This document shows positions 11,669 through 24,251 of a stretch of 64,000 nucleotides of DNA, piece by piece. Position 1 is the stretch's first letter, and every line of letters starts with the position of its first letter. Position numbers and translations under genes: made by a program. Below the pieces are notes generated by a model, which did not search any database, was not told where the DNA came from, and saw only the letters and a list, made by a program, of their open reading frames with translations. Source of the stretch: Argentina anserina (lineage: Eukaryota; Streptophyta; Magnoliopsida; Rosales; Rosaceae); NCBI RefSeq assembly GCF_933775445.1, contig NC_065877.1, positions 8,804,001 through 8,868,000 of the forward strand, written 5' to 3'.

Positions 11669-12964
11669 TTATATGTTGGACGAGCTCCTAAAAGAACCCC
11701 CAGACTTAGCAGCTCCTGCTCTCAATATGTTCTGGTGGTACAAAGCTGCAATGGCTGCACCAATAAAGGGTCCAACCCAGAAGATCCACTGCAACAATCA
11801 TGAAAGATAAGATCATCAGCACAATTATAAATTACTGTTAAGTCGATCACCAGCAAAATAATTCCTTTGCAATTGAAATTTTGAGGGTAAGGGTAAGTTA
11901 AAGGTGCATACATGGTCATCCCAAGCCTTCTCATTGTTGTATATCACTGCAGCTCCAAAACTTCGAGCTGGGTTGATCCCTGTGCCAGTGATTGGAATTG
12001 TGGCAAGATGAACCATGAAAACAGCAAACCCAATGGGCAGTGGCGCCAATACCTTGATCAAACACAAACACAGATTGAGCAACTCACGTTCATCGATTTT
12101 CATTCCTTGGGACCTTGACTAATTAATTTAGATTAATTTAGGTACTTACTGGAACATGGGAGTCCCTTGCATTTCTCTTAGGATCAGTGGCAGAGAAGAC
12201 AGTGTAGACAAGAACAAAGGTGCCAATAATCTCAGCAGCCAAACCAGTGCCTTTGTTGTACCCATCAGCTAGGCCATTAGCTCCACCACCATAGTTAGTG
12301 TACAAAGCACTCTGGAATGATTTCACAAGTCCACACCCGCATATTGCTCCCAAGCATTGAGCCACAATATACAATACAGCTCTCGGTAGTGACACCTTCC
12401 TTGCCAAAAACAGCCCGAAAGTCACTGCAGGGTTTATGTGCCCTCCTGCATAAATTATTACAGGTGAAGTACTTATCAGATAATTGTTAAACCCTAACAT
12501 TCAGAAGCAGCCTCACTCTCTCCTTTATGAAATACTTCAATTATAATTTGATAAATGATAACATGCATGCATGTTGAACTTAAGCTCCCCCATAATTAGT
12601 TAACTACGTACATCAAGAAGGCTGAGTTATAAATTGGAGATTTCGTTAATTAAGAGGATATCTCACCTGAGATTCCAGCAGTGCAGTAAACAAGGACAAA
12701 GATCATGCCACCAAAGGCCCAAGCAATGCCTAAAATGCCAACACCACCACATTGGTCTCCACCTTTGAGAGTGTCACTCTGGCTCTTGTATCCAATCACT
12801 GTGAGCACAGTGATGTACAAGAACAAAAGGGTAGCAATGAACTCTGCAATGATGGCTCTGTAAAATGACCATTTTCCGAACTCCTCCGGATCGATCAATG
12901 GTGTTGGCGGTGGGTCCTGGTAGTCCTTGGCCGCAAAACCACCTACTTCAATGTCCTTGCCCAT
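11669..12964 (-). CDS. PIP2: PIP2-type plasma membrane aquaporin, copy 1, intact
   Basis: Four exons: 12667-12964, 12150-12445, 11912-12052 and 11669-11788. They join to 855 nt, 284 residues, a normal PIP2 length. Water-channel signatures are both NPA boxes ([11 protein letters not shown] and [11 protein letters not shown]) with the Arg of the ar/R filter after the second, and His in FMVHLAT. The short N-terminus ([20 protein letters not shown]) is the PIP2 type and carries the di-acidic DIE that in the family supports ER export. Loop B has the phosphorylatable Ser in ARKVSLPRA; the C-terminus ends SFRSSSNI with the usual phospho-Ser context. Introns obey GT-AG and split at the three standard PIP positions. 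It is the first of three tandem copies; the exon 1 protein is identical to copy 3. Expected function is water, and possibly H2O2 or CO2, passage across the plasma membrane. Confidence 0.97.
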
Positions 12965-13084
12965 GGCTATAATCAAGCTTACTTGACAGATGAAGACAGG
13001 AAGTGACTATAGTGAGTGGGTGCTGTGCTGGCTTTGAAATAGATACTCGGTGTTTGTGATGAGAAAGAGGGGAGAGCTGAGCGG

Positions 13085-13092
13085 TTTATATG
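13085..13092 (-). promoter_or_regulatory. TATA box of PIP2 copy 1
   Basis: The minus strand reads CCCATATAAACC about 125 bp upstream of the ATG. The same block is present upstream of copy 3, and in copy 2 it is the target of a hAT-like insertion. Confidence 0.75.
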
Positions 13093-13109
13093 GGAGTGTT
13101 CTTTTGGAT

Positions 13110-14389
13110 TTGAGTGAAAGTGGAGTTAGGATTATTAAACTTGTGAGTTGGCCGTCCAAGCCTTCAAATTCCACAAATTTTGTTTGCTTTTCTCTTTCAG
13201 TGACCCACCTTGTGGATTCGTCTATCACAGCATCACATCATCATGCGGATCAAATCATCATTATTTAATTTTCATAAAATTAAATCTTATGATTTTCATT
13301 ACATTTCTTTTTCTATTTTTTGTCTTTTTTTTTTCACACACATAAAAATTGATCTGCATAGTGTGCAGATCTGCATGTTAGAATTTTCTCACCTTGTATA
13401 ATGCAAGTTCTTTTTTTCTTTTTGAAGATAATGTAACCCTATTGGTTTCGTCAGACTCATCTGAGCTGTGATTACTATAATTTCCATATATTACTCGACA
13501 TCGGTAGGAAATGAGATAGGTCGAAGCTAAAAAACAATTTTCATAACATGATTACTTAAAAACATCATGAATTACACCACGTCAAATAAATCTCCAACTC
13601 TACCGCGAGTTGATCTCAACTTAAACTCAAACATGACGGGAACAAAAACATCTAAATTCAAGATGATCATCAAAAGTTCAAAACATAAACTAATTTAAAA
13701 ATGAGCGAGCAGTCTAATTTGTAGCTGTAATTAATTAAAGATCTATTTTGGCAGTGGCCGAACTAGGAAGTTATATGAGTGGGGGCAAAAAAATTACTTT
13801 TATTTAGGCGAAGCGCAATTTTTTTTTTTAACTCTACTATCCTTAAATTAAATATCGATATTTGTCATTAGAATGAAGCTCTTTCAAATTAATCTCTGCA
13901 TGCTTCGGTTTTGATATTTCATTCTATATAAGAGAAAATGATATTTGGTCTGATGTTCATTTATAAAATTTCTTCGTCTCACAACTACAAATTTAAATAA
14001 ACATAACAATTTATCTATTGAATAAGTCATGAATAAAAAAACTAAACTAGTAAACATTAAAACAAAATAATTCAACATAAACAAAATGAGAAAAGTATAA
14101 GATTTTGGATTTTTTCTGTGAACAATCTGATTTAATAATATAGAAAATTTCTCTTATATTATAAAATAAATGAGAAAGTTGAAGTATTGCACTCATCAAT
14201 TATCAAAAATTGAATTTTCGAGGGACTTTTAAATTAATATGTAGAAAAAAAAAACTTAAAATTGAGTGGGGGTAGTGGCTCTTAAAATTATCAAAAAACG
14301 TTTTTTTTTTTACCAGTTCATAAAATTTCCCTGCAAACCCCAAAAAAGTTGCGTATATTAGTAGAAGAATTTCTTAATTAAGACACTAG
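13110..14389. other. Upstream region of PIP2 copy 1 with transposon remnant
   Basis: No gene. The proximal 200 bp aligns with the upstream regions of copies 2 and 3. Around 13745-14280 a stretch opens with GCAGTGGCCGAACTAGGA and closes with GAGTGGGGGTAGTGGC, resembling decayed ends of hAT-like elements. Boundaries could not be fixed. Several poly-A and poly-T runs. Confidence 0.45.
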
Positions 14390-14665
14390 TTTAAGGTACA
14401 TCACCACCATTTCCAAAAAAAAAGGTACATCACCACCGCCCCATATTCAAATTCCAACTCAGACCAGCATCACCCTCCCAATCACTCACAACCGGCCACA
14501 TTTCGCTGCAATCATTGTTCTTACATTAATCACTTTAATCAGAATTTATGTCTTAATCAACATTATCCTATGCTATAATAGGCCTATAATGAACAAGATA
14601 AGACAAACTCAATTCCGACCTAAAACTATAAAAAAAAGTAGTGGCTGGTTAGAAGCCACGCGTCG
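14390..14665 (-). repeat. Upstream block of PIP2 unit 1, shared with units 2 and 3
   Basis: The stretch with CACCACCGCCCCAT, then CACAACCGGCCACAT and CTTAATCAACATTATCC, aligns with 30825-30985 of unit 3 and in part with 22170-22280 of unit 2. A block ending GTGGCTGGTTAGAAGCCAC also recurs near 27835 and 31035. The duplicated unit thus reaches about 1.7 kb upstream of the start codon. A local direct repeat, AAGGTACATCACCACC, occurs twice near 14395-14440. Confidence 0.7.
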
Positions 14666-16183
14666 TCTGTTGTTTATTTTTTTACTATAACATTGCTCAA
14701 ATATGTTTATTGTTCGCTACTTTTTTAAAAAAAATTAGAGCGTAAAATAACATTTGTGGAGATGAGATTAGCAAATACAAAGAAGATTAGGAACAAGGAC
14801 AAAAGCCTCTCTATAGTTAATTAAAAACGAGAAAGAAACTGAAGGCCAATTGAGAGGCCTAGCCCTCATTCTAGAAGGTCTTTGGCCTAATTGAAAGGAC
14901 AAACCAAAAGGTTGATTCTTAATAAAGAAACCCTACTACAACCCATTCTTATACAATCTAACTAGATATCGTAGCTCAAACAAAAACAAAATAAAAATAT
15001 CGAAGCTCATTAGTTTAGTCGACTAAACTTTTAAATTGAAACTCAATACATGAATGATTGAAATGTGGTGTGATGTCCCTAATAAGTTGTACCTTTTCCA
15101 GAAGAACCCACGTACAAGGCATATGCAACGAGCTTTTTTCCGCCAGCGCAAGTATGCGAATTTCCATTGCTAACATAGTCCTCAAAAAAAAATATATATA
15201 TATATATCATATTTTTTTCATAGGATGTTACTCAATTTACACATGAACATATGAACTAGACATGAATAGACAAAGAAAAATATTTGGTACAAAACCAACT
15301 AATATTTGTATTATAAATATTACATAAATATTACAGTCTTCCCTTCGATATCATAATTTGAGATGTGCGAGTTATAATTGAACAAACAACAATAATTGAA
15401 CAAACAACAGGTGGAAAACATCTTTTTTCCTTGTTCAAACTCTTACATTTTTTTTCTTACTTTTATCATACATTGATTTTAAGACGTACATTTGCCTAAT
15501 AAACTAGGGCTTGTCAACGGGCTGGGCAGGGCCAAGCCCGACCCATTCATGGCGGGCTTGGAGTAGACCGAACCAGATTTTATTACGTTTTTAAAAATAG
15601 CGGGCCGGTTTTGTTTATAAATACATTTCTAATCATACTAATTTTTTTTTTGGGCTTGGAACCCGACAAATTTGGGAGACTCATCCCCACGCCTAAATGA
15701 TTTCATTGAAATAAAAACCGCAAGATACAAATTGTAGGTAATGAGGCCATGAGGGCACCATATAAGCCTACATCAGTTCAAAGTCATTCCCAGTTACTAC
15801 ATAGATGTTTGAACAAAATATTTTAAATACTTTCCAATTACATAGGAGTGGAAGATTATAACTCATAAAGGTAATAATAACATCACAGTGTTACAAATAA
15901 ATAAATAATTTATTTGTTTTATACCATCATATATATTATGAACATGATAAATATATATAAATATGAGTAATTCATTAGCTTGTAACACTCATTCAATGCT
16001 TTGAAAATGAAACGTATGTTTAACTTTAGAATTTAAGATTATTCAAAATAGTATTATATTTTGAAATTCAACAAAAATTTTAATAAAATTTAGATTCACA
16101 CATTCATGCATGTTAATATAATATACATGTAATGTACCAAACCATCCTTAATCGATATATTAGAATCTATCTTATTGCATATT

Positions 16184-16223
<40 letters not shown>

Positions 16224-17395
16224 GTACCTAATTGGCATCGCACACAAAATCATCCTCTTTTTGAGAAAATGAATTGTAATTAGTAGTGATTAAGGCAAAT
16301 ATGTATGTATTCCAAATATGCACCAGTTACATGTCACAACTTTGAAATTTTTATTCTTGCTTTTTCTTTTTTTCTCTTTTAATTATGAGAAATTTACTTG
16401 ATTAATAGAGATATATACTAATATTTATCATAGCAGTATTATTTGTATATATAAATATTTATTATTTAGCATATTAGCATAATATATATTGATATTATTT
16501 ATATATAACTATATGTTTATATATCATAAATTTATGGGCTTTCACGGGCCGGGCTCGGCAGGCTTTTGCGAGTTGGGTTCGATGGACTTTTGGCGGACCG
16601 GGCCTAAGGGCCCGGCCGGGTTTCTCACCCCTAAACCAAGCTTGTCCCTCTACCTACCGGGCCGGGCTTTATGCACATCGGGCTTGCGAGCCTCCATCAG
16701 CCCACTTGATCTGCGGGCTTAATGATGAGGCATATAATAAACCATTAATCAAACACATAATGACATGCTAGATTTTGAATGTTTGGCAAATATCTATATT
16801 GTATCCAGGGGCAGAACTACCTTCTTAGATGAAGGTGTCCGGATCCCCCTTATATTTGTAAATCTTTCCATAATCACTTCATATATCTCATAAAAATGCT
16901 GAACTTTTATGCTAATTAATACCGAACCCCCCTTAATCAAGGACAACAACACGTAAAGGACAATCAAAGAGGTTAATTTACATTTTAGTAGTACTTAATG
17001 TGTGCTAATTGCATCCAATTTGAAGATAAAAATATGTAAAATCATTATCATGTACACTTTATTTATATCTCGACCCCTCAAGATTTCATTTCTGGTTCCA
17101 CCTATGATTGTATCTATGTTCAAATCTAATCCATGCTAGATATCTTGATTCTTGAGGACAAGGAGATGGGACTGTGACACTGTTTGAAAGAAATGAGATG
17201 GATTTTGTATTATGAAGGTTGAACAACCTGAATGGTAGATTTGGTGTAAAAACGCTGAACCGTGGAACCAATAACGGTTGAAAAGGAAGGTGAAACACAA
17301 AATTTAAGTGTAACCAAGTCGGAATTTTTCCCAACTCATTTGAGTTCCAAGCCTTTTTTACAATTAAAAAAAACAGAGTTGCATGCAATAGTAGG
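14666..17395. other. Intergenic, repeat-derived, no gene
   Basis: Very AT-rich. Near 15508 a GC-richer stretch begins (CTAGGGCTTGTCAACGGGCT) and a similar composition returns at 16545-16720 (GGGCCGGGC, then CTCACCCCTA), suggesting a hAT-like element with decayed ends or nested parts. A dinucleotide AT run lies at about 16192-16219. Around 16807 a CAGGGGCAGAACTACC stretch looks like another transposon end. Open frames at 15058-15246, 16489-16722 and 17086-17400 have no recognisable domain. Confidence 0.45.
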
Positions 17396-17519
17396 CACAT
17401 TTAAAATGAATGCCTTCGTCCACAAAGAGATCTATTATTGTCTATACAAATTACATGGTTCCAACTTCTGAAGTCTCCTCCCACCATATGGAAACTGCAT
17501 TCATTTAAAATGATTGTAT

Positions 17520-20166
17520 TTATATGTTGGAGGAGCTCCTGAAGGAGCCCAAAGACTTGGCTGCTCCTGCTCTCAGTATGTATTGGTGATATACGGCAGC
17601 TATGGCAACACTAATGAACGGTTCAACTGATGGAGTGTTTTTAAGGCCATCAATAAAGCCATGTAGATGATAATATAATAGTTAGTAAGGGCTATCGTTA
17701 TAGGTCGGGGATTGAGGGTACTTTGCAAGATAGAGCGTTAGTAAAATGATTATCTACAACATTCGCATAAATACACGAGGGTGTTCGAAGTTGATTTAAT
17801 TGGTGAACAAAATTAAATAAAACAAAAGTCTTGTTGAAAACAAAATATCAAAAAGTGAATATGGATGTACATATGAAAAAAACAATAGTTAGGAAGTAGG
17901 AACTTCTCTCCACCACTAGATACGCTTAAATCACCCCAAAACAATGTTAATGATTATAGATAAATGCACTCATAGTTAAGCCAATGTCGTTAGGTCATTA
18001 ACCATATTACATTCTCTTAGTTGTTATACTAAGCGAAATGTCGGTATCGACTTAACTATATTCTCAATTAATTGATCTATGAAATGTCAGTATCTAGACC
18101 ACAATAACTAAAATCATGAAGATCTAAGAACGTTTGAGTAACAACAAATAATCTAAAGTCAATGTCGGTAGCCTTAGATTACCAAGGAATCACTTTATAC
18201 AAGTACCTGCAAAGAACTTATTATCTCTCATAGAATATGCAACGATATGTTGGTCATATACACATTCAAGATAATAAACCCTAAAACATGCATCAAAGTG
18301 TTGACCCAAAAAACATGCAATAAATTATCAATGAACAATCAGTAAAAAAAATCTCATCTGAAATCATATAGATCAATTGGGGTTCAAAATTAAAGACATG
18401 TCTAAAACTTTGATTAGCCACTAACTACTAAGGAGTTTAGTTACACGTAATCTTGAATAAGAGCATCAAATAATATATGGGAGAGGAACTAAAGGAGGAG
18501 AAAGAAGAACTTGATGATAGATAAGAGATCTCCTGATATATGGTTGCCCGAATCTCCCTTTTCTTCTTTTTCTCTTCTTCTCTTCTCTGTTTTCTCTCTG
18601 TCTCCCTTGCCTCCCTTCATTCTCTCCCTCATGTCTCCTCTGTTTTTCTAATATAAATGGGGCTAAGAAACCCTAGCAGTTCGTCCATAGGCTTTATGGA
18701 GTGGTATGTGCCTTAAAATAAAACTTTGATCCACAATAAAAAAATCATGCAGACCAACCTCTGCTCACTAAATTGATAAACTTTCTCCAGAAAATAGATA
18801 TTGCTGCGATTCCAATGGATCTAGAAAATAGACTCCTAGAGTTTTTCATCGAGATATTATAAAATAAATTTCCTCCATGTAGATTGCCCGCTATAGTTCG
18901 TCGAAGTTGACTGTTCTGCAGAGGCATAATCCTGATTTAGGGTTTTATTGCTCTTTTTGCTTCTTTAAACACATCTTCATCTTATTTTGCTCCAATGAAC
19001 CTAAAAACAATAAACTAAGTTAACATAGACATTATTAAGAGAATAATTAACTAAATGAGAGAGATAACATGTTAAGAACGTCGCATTATATGCTCTTATC
19101 ACCAACCCAGAAGATCCATTGAAACAATCATCAGAAAAAAATACAAATCGATCAGCATAGCACATGAGTAAAGCAAACTTGTAGAATTACTTTGCTGGTG
19201 AAATCAAGAGGCTAGGGGTAAGGGACTAAGTGGCATCATCCCAAGCTTTCTCATTGTTGTACATAACTGCAACTCCAAAACTTCGAGCTGGATTGATCCC
19301 AGTCCCGGTGATTGGGATTGTGCGAGGTGAACCATGAACACAGCAAACCCAATTGGCAGTGGTGCCAATACCTTTCATCAATAAAACACAAACACAGATC
19401 AAGACCAATCTTCTTTCTTCAAGTAACTAAATCAATTGAATAAATACTTTAGGTACTTACTGGGACGTGGGAGTCCCTTGCATTTCTCTTAGGATCAGTG
19501 GCAGAGAAGACAATGTAGACAAGAACAAAGGTGTCGATGATCTCAGCAGCCAAACCAGTGCCTTTGATGTATACATCAACTAGGCCATTAGCTCCACCAC
19601 CATAGTTTGTGTATAAAGCACTCTGGAGCAATTTGACAAGCGCACACCCACATATTGCTCCCAAGGATTGAGCCACAATATACAATACAGCTCTTGGTAG
19701 TGACACCTTTCTAGCCAAAAACAACCCAAATGTGACAGCTGGGTTTATGTGCCCTCCTGCATGCATTAATTTGTTCAAACATTGTCAGCAAGGTTTGGTT
19801 CTAGAAGGTTTAAGATTGAAAAGGGATGACGTTAAGTAGTTAACCCACCAGAGATTCCTACAATGCAGTAAACAAGGACAAAGATCATGCCCCCAAAGGC
19901 CCATGAAATGCCAAGGATGCCAACACCACCACATTGGCCACCACATTGGTCTCCACCTTTGAGAGTGTCGCTCTGGCTCTTGTATCCGATCACAGTGATG
20001 TACAGGAACAGAAGGGTAGCGATGAACTCAGCTATAATAGCTCTGTAGAAGGACCATTTTCCAAACTCCTCTGGATCGATCAATGGTGTCGGCGGTGGGT
20101 CGTAGACTCGTAGTAGTCCTTGGCAGTAAACCCTTCTTGCGCTCCAACTTCAATGTACCTACTCAT
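17520..20166 (-). pseudogene. PIP2 aquaporin copy 2, dead
   Basis: All four PIP2 exons are recognisable in order. Exon 1 (19849-20166) starts [13 protein letters not shown] and then has a net 8-nt gain near 20105 that breaks the frame before DPPPTP. It also has a 12-nt duplication ([10 protein letters not shown]) and lost three residues of the first membrane segment. Exon 2 (19461-19756) keeps the first NPA. Exon 3 (about 19233-19371) has a 1-nt loss just before TIPITG and a damaged donor (GATGATGCCACT in place of GAC-CAT-GTATGC). Exon 4 is split: its distal part is 17520-17627 and its first bases lie near 19102-19125, separated by a solo LTR. At least two frameshifts plus the insertion exclude a functional channel. 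The upstream region carries three further insertions. Confidence 0.95.
17628..19101 (+). mobile_element. Solo LTR (1474 bp) inserted in PIP2 copy 2 exon 4
   Basis: Comparison with intact exon 4 of copies 1 and 3 defines the insertion exactly. It starts TGATGGAG and ends CTCTTATCA (TG...CA with TGAT/ATCA inverted ends). The flanks are TCAAC (17623-17627) and CCAAC (19102-19106), a 5-bp target duplication in which the left copy took one substitution; intact paralogs read CCAAC there. A TATA-like TAATATAAATGGGG near 18648 followed by AATAAA near 18715 suggests plus orientation, but that is tentative. No internal genes. Retrotransposon family unknown. Confidence 0.85.
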
Positions 20167-20302
20167 GGCTCTTCGCTTAGTGGAGGTAGAACTAGAGAAA
20201 GGAAGCTAGAGAAAGAGCTGAGAAAGATTGATGTAGTGTTTGATTAGCTAGAAAAATTGTTGGTGTTTGTGATGAGAAAGAGAGGGGAGTTGGGGGTTTA
20301 TA

Positions 20303-21275
20303 ACTAGGGCTGGATTACCGAACCAACCGAGGCATATTTTCCTTAACCGAAGCCGAACCGATCTTCGTCGGTATGAAAATTCTGAAACCGAAGCCGATCC
20401 GACGTAGTCGGCAAACTGATAAATCGGCAACCGATATATCGGTCGGTATCGGTCGGCAACCGACGGAAGTTGCGAAGCTCAAATCTCCAAACACATAGCC
20501 GATCTGAAATATAGATGATGCTTTTCATCAAAAATTGCATGTAAAGATTCAAAATTTATAGAAAGCAATTGGTGTTTGTAAAGATTGAAGACTCATAGAT
20601 GAAAAGCATAATAATTTTTGACTTCTTGGATGAGATTTCAAATCCAAAATCACCAGTGGAGGAGGGAGAGGAGGAAGACAAAGAAGGGAGAACAAAGAAC
20701 CTGATAAAGGTTATAAATCCAATTCCCAGAAGAAAGAAAGGGAAGATTGAAGGTGTAAAGAAGAAGATGAACCGGAAGAGAGAAGAGAAGAATGCAGAGG
20801 GTTCTGCGTTGGATGAGAGAAGATGTGATATCTCGATCCAAAATGCCAACCCTATTATTTTGGGGATGGAGGCGTTGAAGAGAGTGAATGAGGTGAGGGA
20901 GTGTCGAATGAAACCCTTAGTGGGGTTTGGTTCTGTGTTTTAATTATATCAAACGAAAAAGAAGTAATAAATATATTGTTTGTAGTATATATGACAAGTA
21001 AAGAGGTTGCTCTAGTGGTCAGGAGAGCAAGCTCCGTATGAAATGGTAGGGGTTCCAATCCTACTTCTTTTAAAAAATATGATATATTCCGTCGGTTCGG
21101 TATGCCGATGATATACATATATGAATATCGTAGCCGAGCCGAATATGTATTATCGATACGGCTCAGCTGAGCTGAAAGTTAATTTACCGAAAATTCAGTT
21201 CAATTCAATACAATCCGGTTCAGATCTCAGTTGGTTTGGCAGTTTTGGCCCATTCGGCCCAAAATGCCAACCCTA
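20303..21275. mobile_element. hAT-like element (973 bp) in the promoter of PIP2 copy 2
   Basis: GTTTATA occurs at both edges (20296-20302 and 21276-21282) and lies in the paralogs' TATA block. Ends are TAGGGCTGG and CCAACCCTA, an inverted pair of the TAGGG hAT type. The sub-terminal regions are rich in short CCGAACCG and CCGATATATCGG motifs, typical of such non-autonomous elements. An open frame at 20599-20943 (plus; Lys/Glu-rich middle) has no domain I recognise. A tRNA-like stretch lies inside at 21001-21076. The insertion cuts the TATA box of copy 2. Confidence 0.75.
21001..21076 (+). repeat. SINE-like tRNA-derived segment
   Basis: A box-like GGTTGCTCTAGTGGT (21005-21019) and B-box-like GGTTCCAATCC (21051-21061) are spaced as in a pol III internal promoter, followed by T and A runs. 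There is no acceptor stem, so it is not a tRNA gene. It probably is a SINE remnant nested in the hAT-like element. Confidence 0.4.
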
Positions 21276-21418
21276 GTTTATATGGAGGTTTCTAGGAGTT
21301 GAGTGAAGTGGAGTCGGATTATTAAAGTGGTGCCTGGCCGTCTAAGTTTTCAAGGTCACAAATTTCATTTGCTTTCTTCTTCTATGACCCACCTTGCCTA
21401 ATGGGTAATGAATAGGCT

Positions 21419-21980
21419 CAATAGTCTAAATATCGTTTTTGGTATCGTATCGGTCGAGACGTAAAACGATATATCGGGAGATATATCGGTTTTATCGGGG
21501 ATATATCGGTTTTATCGGATTTGATTATTTTCAATAAAAGTTATAAAATTATACTTCAATATGTATCAAATAAACTAAAAAAACGGTATTAAGTAAACTA
21601 AAGAAAATAAATACTTGATTTAATGACAATTAAAGTACACGAACGACATCTAATAATAAAAATAGGCATTTAAGAATGATTATTTAGACTTGAAATTCAT
21701 CATATATATTTAAAATATATATAAAGTAAAAATATATATGAAAAAATGAAAAAAAAATAATTTTTTCAAAAAAAAAAGAGGAAATAAATATTAAAAAATT
21801 AAACAAAAATTGAGAAAATAAAAAAATATCAAAGTTTGACCGATATTTGACCGATATATCGGAGTTTGACCGATATATCGAGGTTTGACCGATATTTGAC
21901 CGTTGACCGATATAGTCAACCGATATGGCGATATCGTATCGTTTTCTAAATATCGACGATATATCTGATATTTAGAACAC
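21419..21980. mobile_element. Mutator-like MITE (562 bp) upstream of PIP2 copy 2
   Basis: TGAATAGGCT flanks both sides exactly (21409-21418 and 21981-21990), a 10-bp target duplication typical of Mutator-like elements. The ends share an inverted TCTAAATATC core, and the interior repeats GATATATCGG and TTGACCGATAT. No coding capacity. Confidence 0.8.
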
Positions 21981-22059
21981 TGAATAGGCTATGATTGTAT
22001 AATTCCAGTAAGCTTTAAAACTAATCTAATATATACAATTGGAGTTAGTTAAGGATTGA

Positions 22060-22300
22060 TCTCAGTGGCCATAATTACTACATTACTCATGGGTTTGGCG
22101 TCGAAATGTAGGAAGAGGTTAAAAAGCAGCAGGGAAATTGACAATGGTGAAAATGGCACTATCATGCAAAACCGACCAATCATGAGCACCACCCAAAGCA
22201 CCACAGAAACGCATCAACCTCTCGACCAATCACATCTGGGCATATATCGCTAATCATTCTTCTTAGATTAATCACCTGAGTGCAATTTCGTTCGTAATTA
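22060..22300 (-). repeat. Upstream block of PIP2 unit 2
   Basis: Parts (AAACCGACCAATCAT, ACGCATCAACCTCTCGACC, CTTAGATTAATCACCTGA) align with 30815-30930 of unit 3. The block is cut at 22301 by the PIF/Harbinger element and seems to resume near 27775-27850 (CAAACACAATTCCGACC, GTGGCTGGTTTGAAGCCAC), as in units 1 and 3. Confidence 0.65.
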
Positions 22301-23640
22301 TGGCATGTTTACTTACTCGGAATGGAGTTGTATTCCTCCGGAATCAATTCTATTATGGTGTTTACTTGTAAAGCGGAATGGGATTTGTGATGGGGCCCAC
22401 CTCTAAAATCCGGAATGAATTCCGAAAAGGACCCGGAATTATAATAACAAGGGAAGAGTTCGGAATGGGAGGCAATGGAAAATTACTTCCGAAAATATCC
22501 TCATGATTTTCCAAAAAAACCCAACCCTAGAGTAATGGCTTGTTTAATCTCAGCAGCCATCTCATTTTCACAACAAGAGAAAAAACAAGAACTGAAGAAA
22601 CGCTGTGGTTGCTAGGTTTGTGTTCTCATCCTTTGTTCTTCAATCATCCTCTCTCTTATATTCTCTAGACTACATCACAAGTTGGCATGATCTTTGTTGA
22701 AATCTTCACAAGATACAGTTTCAATCTTTATTGAAATTGAACTCAGTTTTAGCACTTTTGAAAGGGTATGAATTCTTAGAAACCCAGATCTCAACTCTTG
22801 TGTGGAAATAGGAGGTTAGCTCAGCCATATATATGTGTCAAACATGGTTAGCTTGTTGATAATTGTTACATACTTGCATCTCTGTGAGGCGCATAAGCCA
22901 TGCCTTTGTCACCATTACAGTAAAGAAAATAGCAATGAAAACTTGATTAGAAAAGGTAGTTGCTAAAAGATCTAATAATTTTAGGAAAATGGCTAGGGAG
23001 GAAGGTCGGTAGCATTTATGTCCTATAATATGGTCTGGAAATGCCTCTACAAATAAGAAGTTATTTGTCTCACTATGAAGTATGAACATACTCAAATCAT
23101 GTTGAACAACTTGTATAGAACAAAGGATGGTTTCAGAAATTATAAAGTTACAACAGTAATGGAGATTCTTTTGTTAGTCTATTGTAGGCTTCTGCTGATA
23201 TTTCCAGAGAGTCTAGTCCCCATTTCACTTGTAGACGATACACTAGATTATCCCTCATTTCTTTGATGCCTATACTATCCTCTCTATATCATCCAGTTAA
23301 TACTTAGGATCATAAGATACATAAACAAATATTAAAAAAATTACTATTATCTTTGAAATTTATGTTCTTCCGTCCATTTTCTCAGTTGGTTTGGTATCTA
23401 GTATAGTGATGGAGATGACATTTCTTGTTTTTGTGATGTACATATTTATTAGAACACGTTGGGGAGGTTTCTATGGTATATGACTTTGCATATTTGGTGA
23501 ATTTATGTCCTAGTATTGCATCCATACCAAGTTTATACCATCTGTTATCACTTTTATGATCACTCATCCAATTTTAGGAAAATAAATATTTTTGTTGAGT
23601 GGTCAATGTAGAATAATGTCCTAATTATGCACATCAAAAC

Positions 23641-23910
23641 TTCTGCACAAGAACATTGTCCTACAACCCATGGATATTGAGGGGAAGCTTGAAAGACTTT
23701 ATTGTGCCCACTTGTAGCTTCCTCAAGAGTGTGGTGCTCTCTGATGACCATGTCTTGTATATTTTGAAGCACAAGTCTTTTTTTAATATTGGAAATATAT
23801 CTAAGAATTTGATACCCAATATTGAGCTTGTGAGGAACTTGGGCATGTCTCAATCGTGTATTACCCATTTGATGACTACTTATGCTAATATTATGATGAG
23901 AAAGCTTTAG
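23641..23910 (+). pseudogene. mTERF-family gene fragment inside the transposon
   Basis: About 85 residues read LSYNPWILRGSLKDFIVP, LKSVVLSDDHVLYILKHK and SKNLIPNIELVRNLGMSQSC. This is the repeat pattern of plant mTERF proteins (organelle gene expression factors): alternating NP-x-IL-x-SL-K, SVVLSD and NI-x-L-x-x-x-GM motifs. A full mTERF protein has 300 or more residues with a transit peptide, so this is one or two repeats only. It lies between the transposon's left end and its transposase and probably was captured. No start codon or splice sites support a separate gene. Confidence 0.7.
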
Positions 23911-24251
23911 TACTTATACCTCCATTTTTAGGTACTGAAATTGCTGGGTTTGGTGAATTGTGCAAATTTGAGCTGACCATCTTCACAAGGTATTGCTTCT
24001 CTGTAATAATTTGTGATCTCTAGCATTTTCCACCTATATAATCAGACTTAAAAAAAATCAGATTTGGGATATGTTTACTTGTCCACTTGAAAGTTCTTTC
24101 CTTGCATTGGAAATTACAATCTGAATATTGTCTCTGGTGTTCCAAGCCATGTTTGATTTTGAATCTTTTATTAAATGTTTTCCTTGATTATCATATGTTA
24201 TATAGCTTGGATACTTGATTGAATAATTGATTTTATGTGATGTAGATATAT

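Noticed and set aside
21001..21076. tRNA gene
   Set aside because: A- and B-box-like motifs are present, but there is no acceptor stem pairing or anticodon arm; it fits a SINE remnant better.
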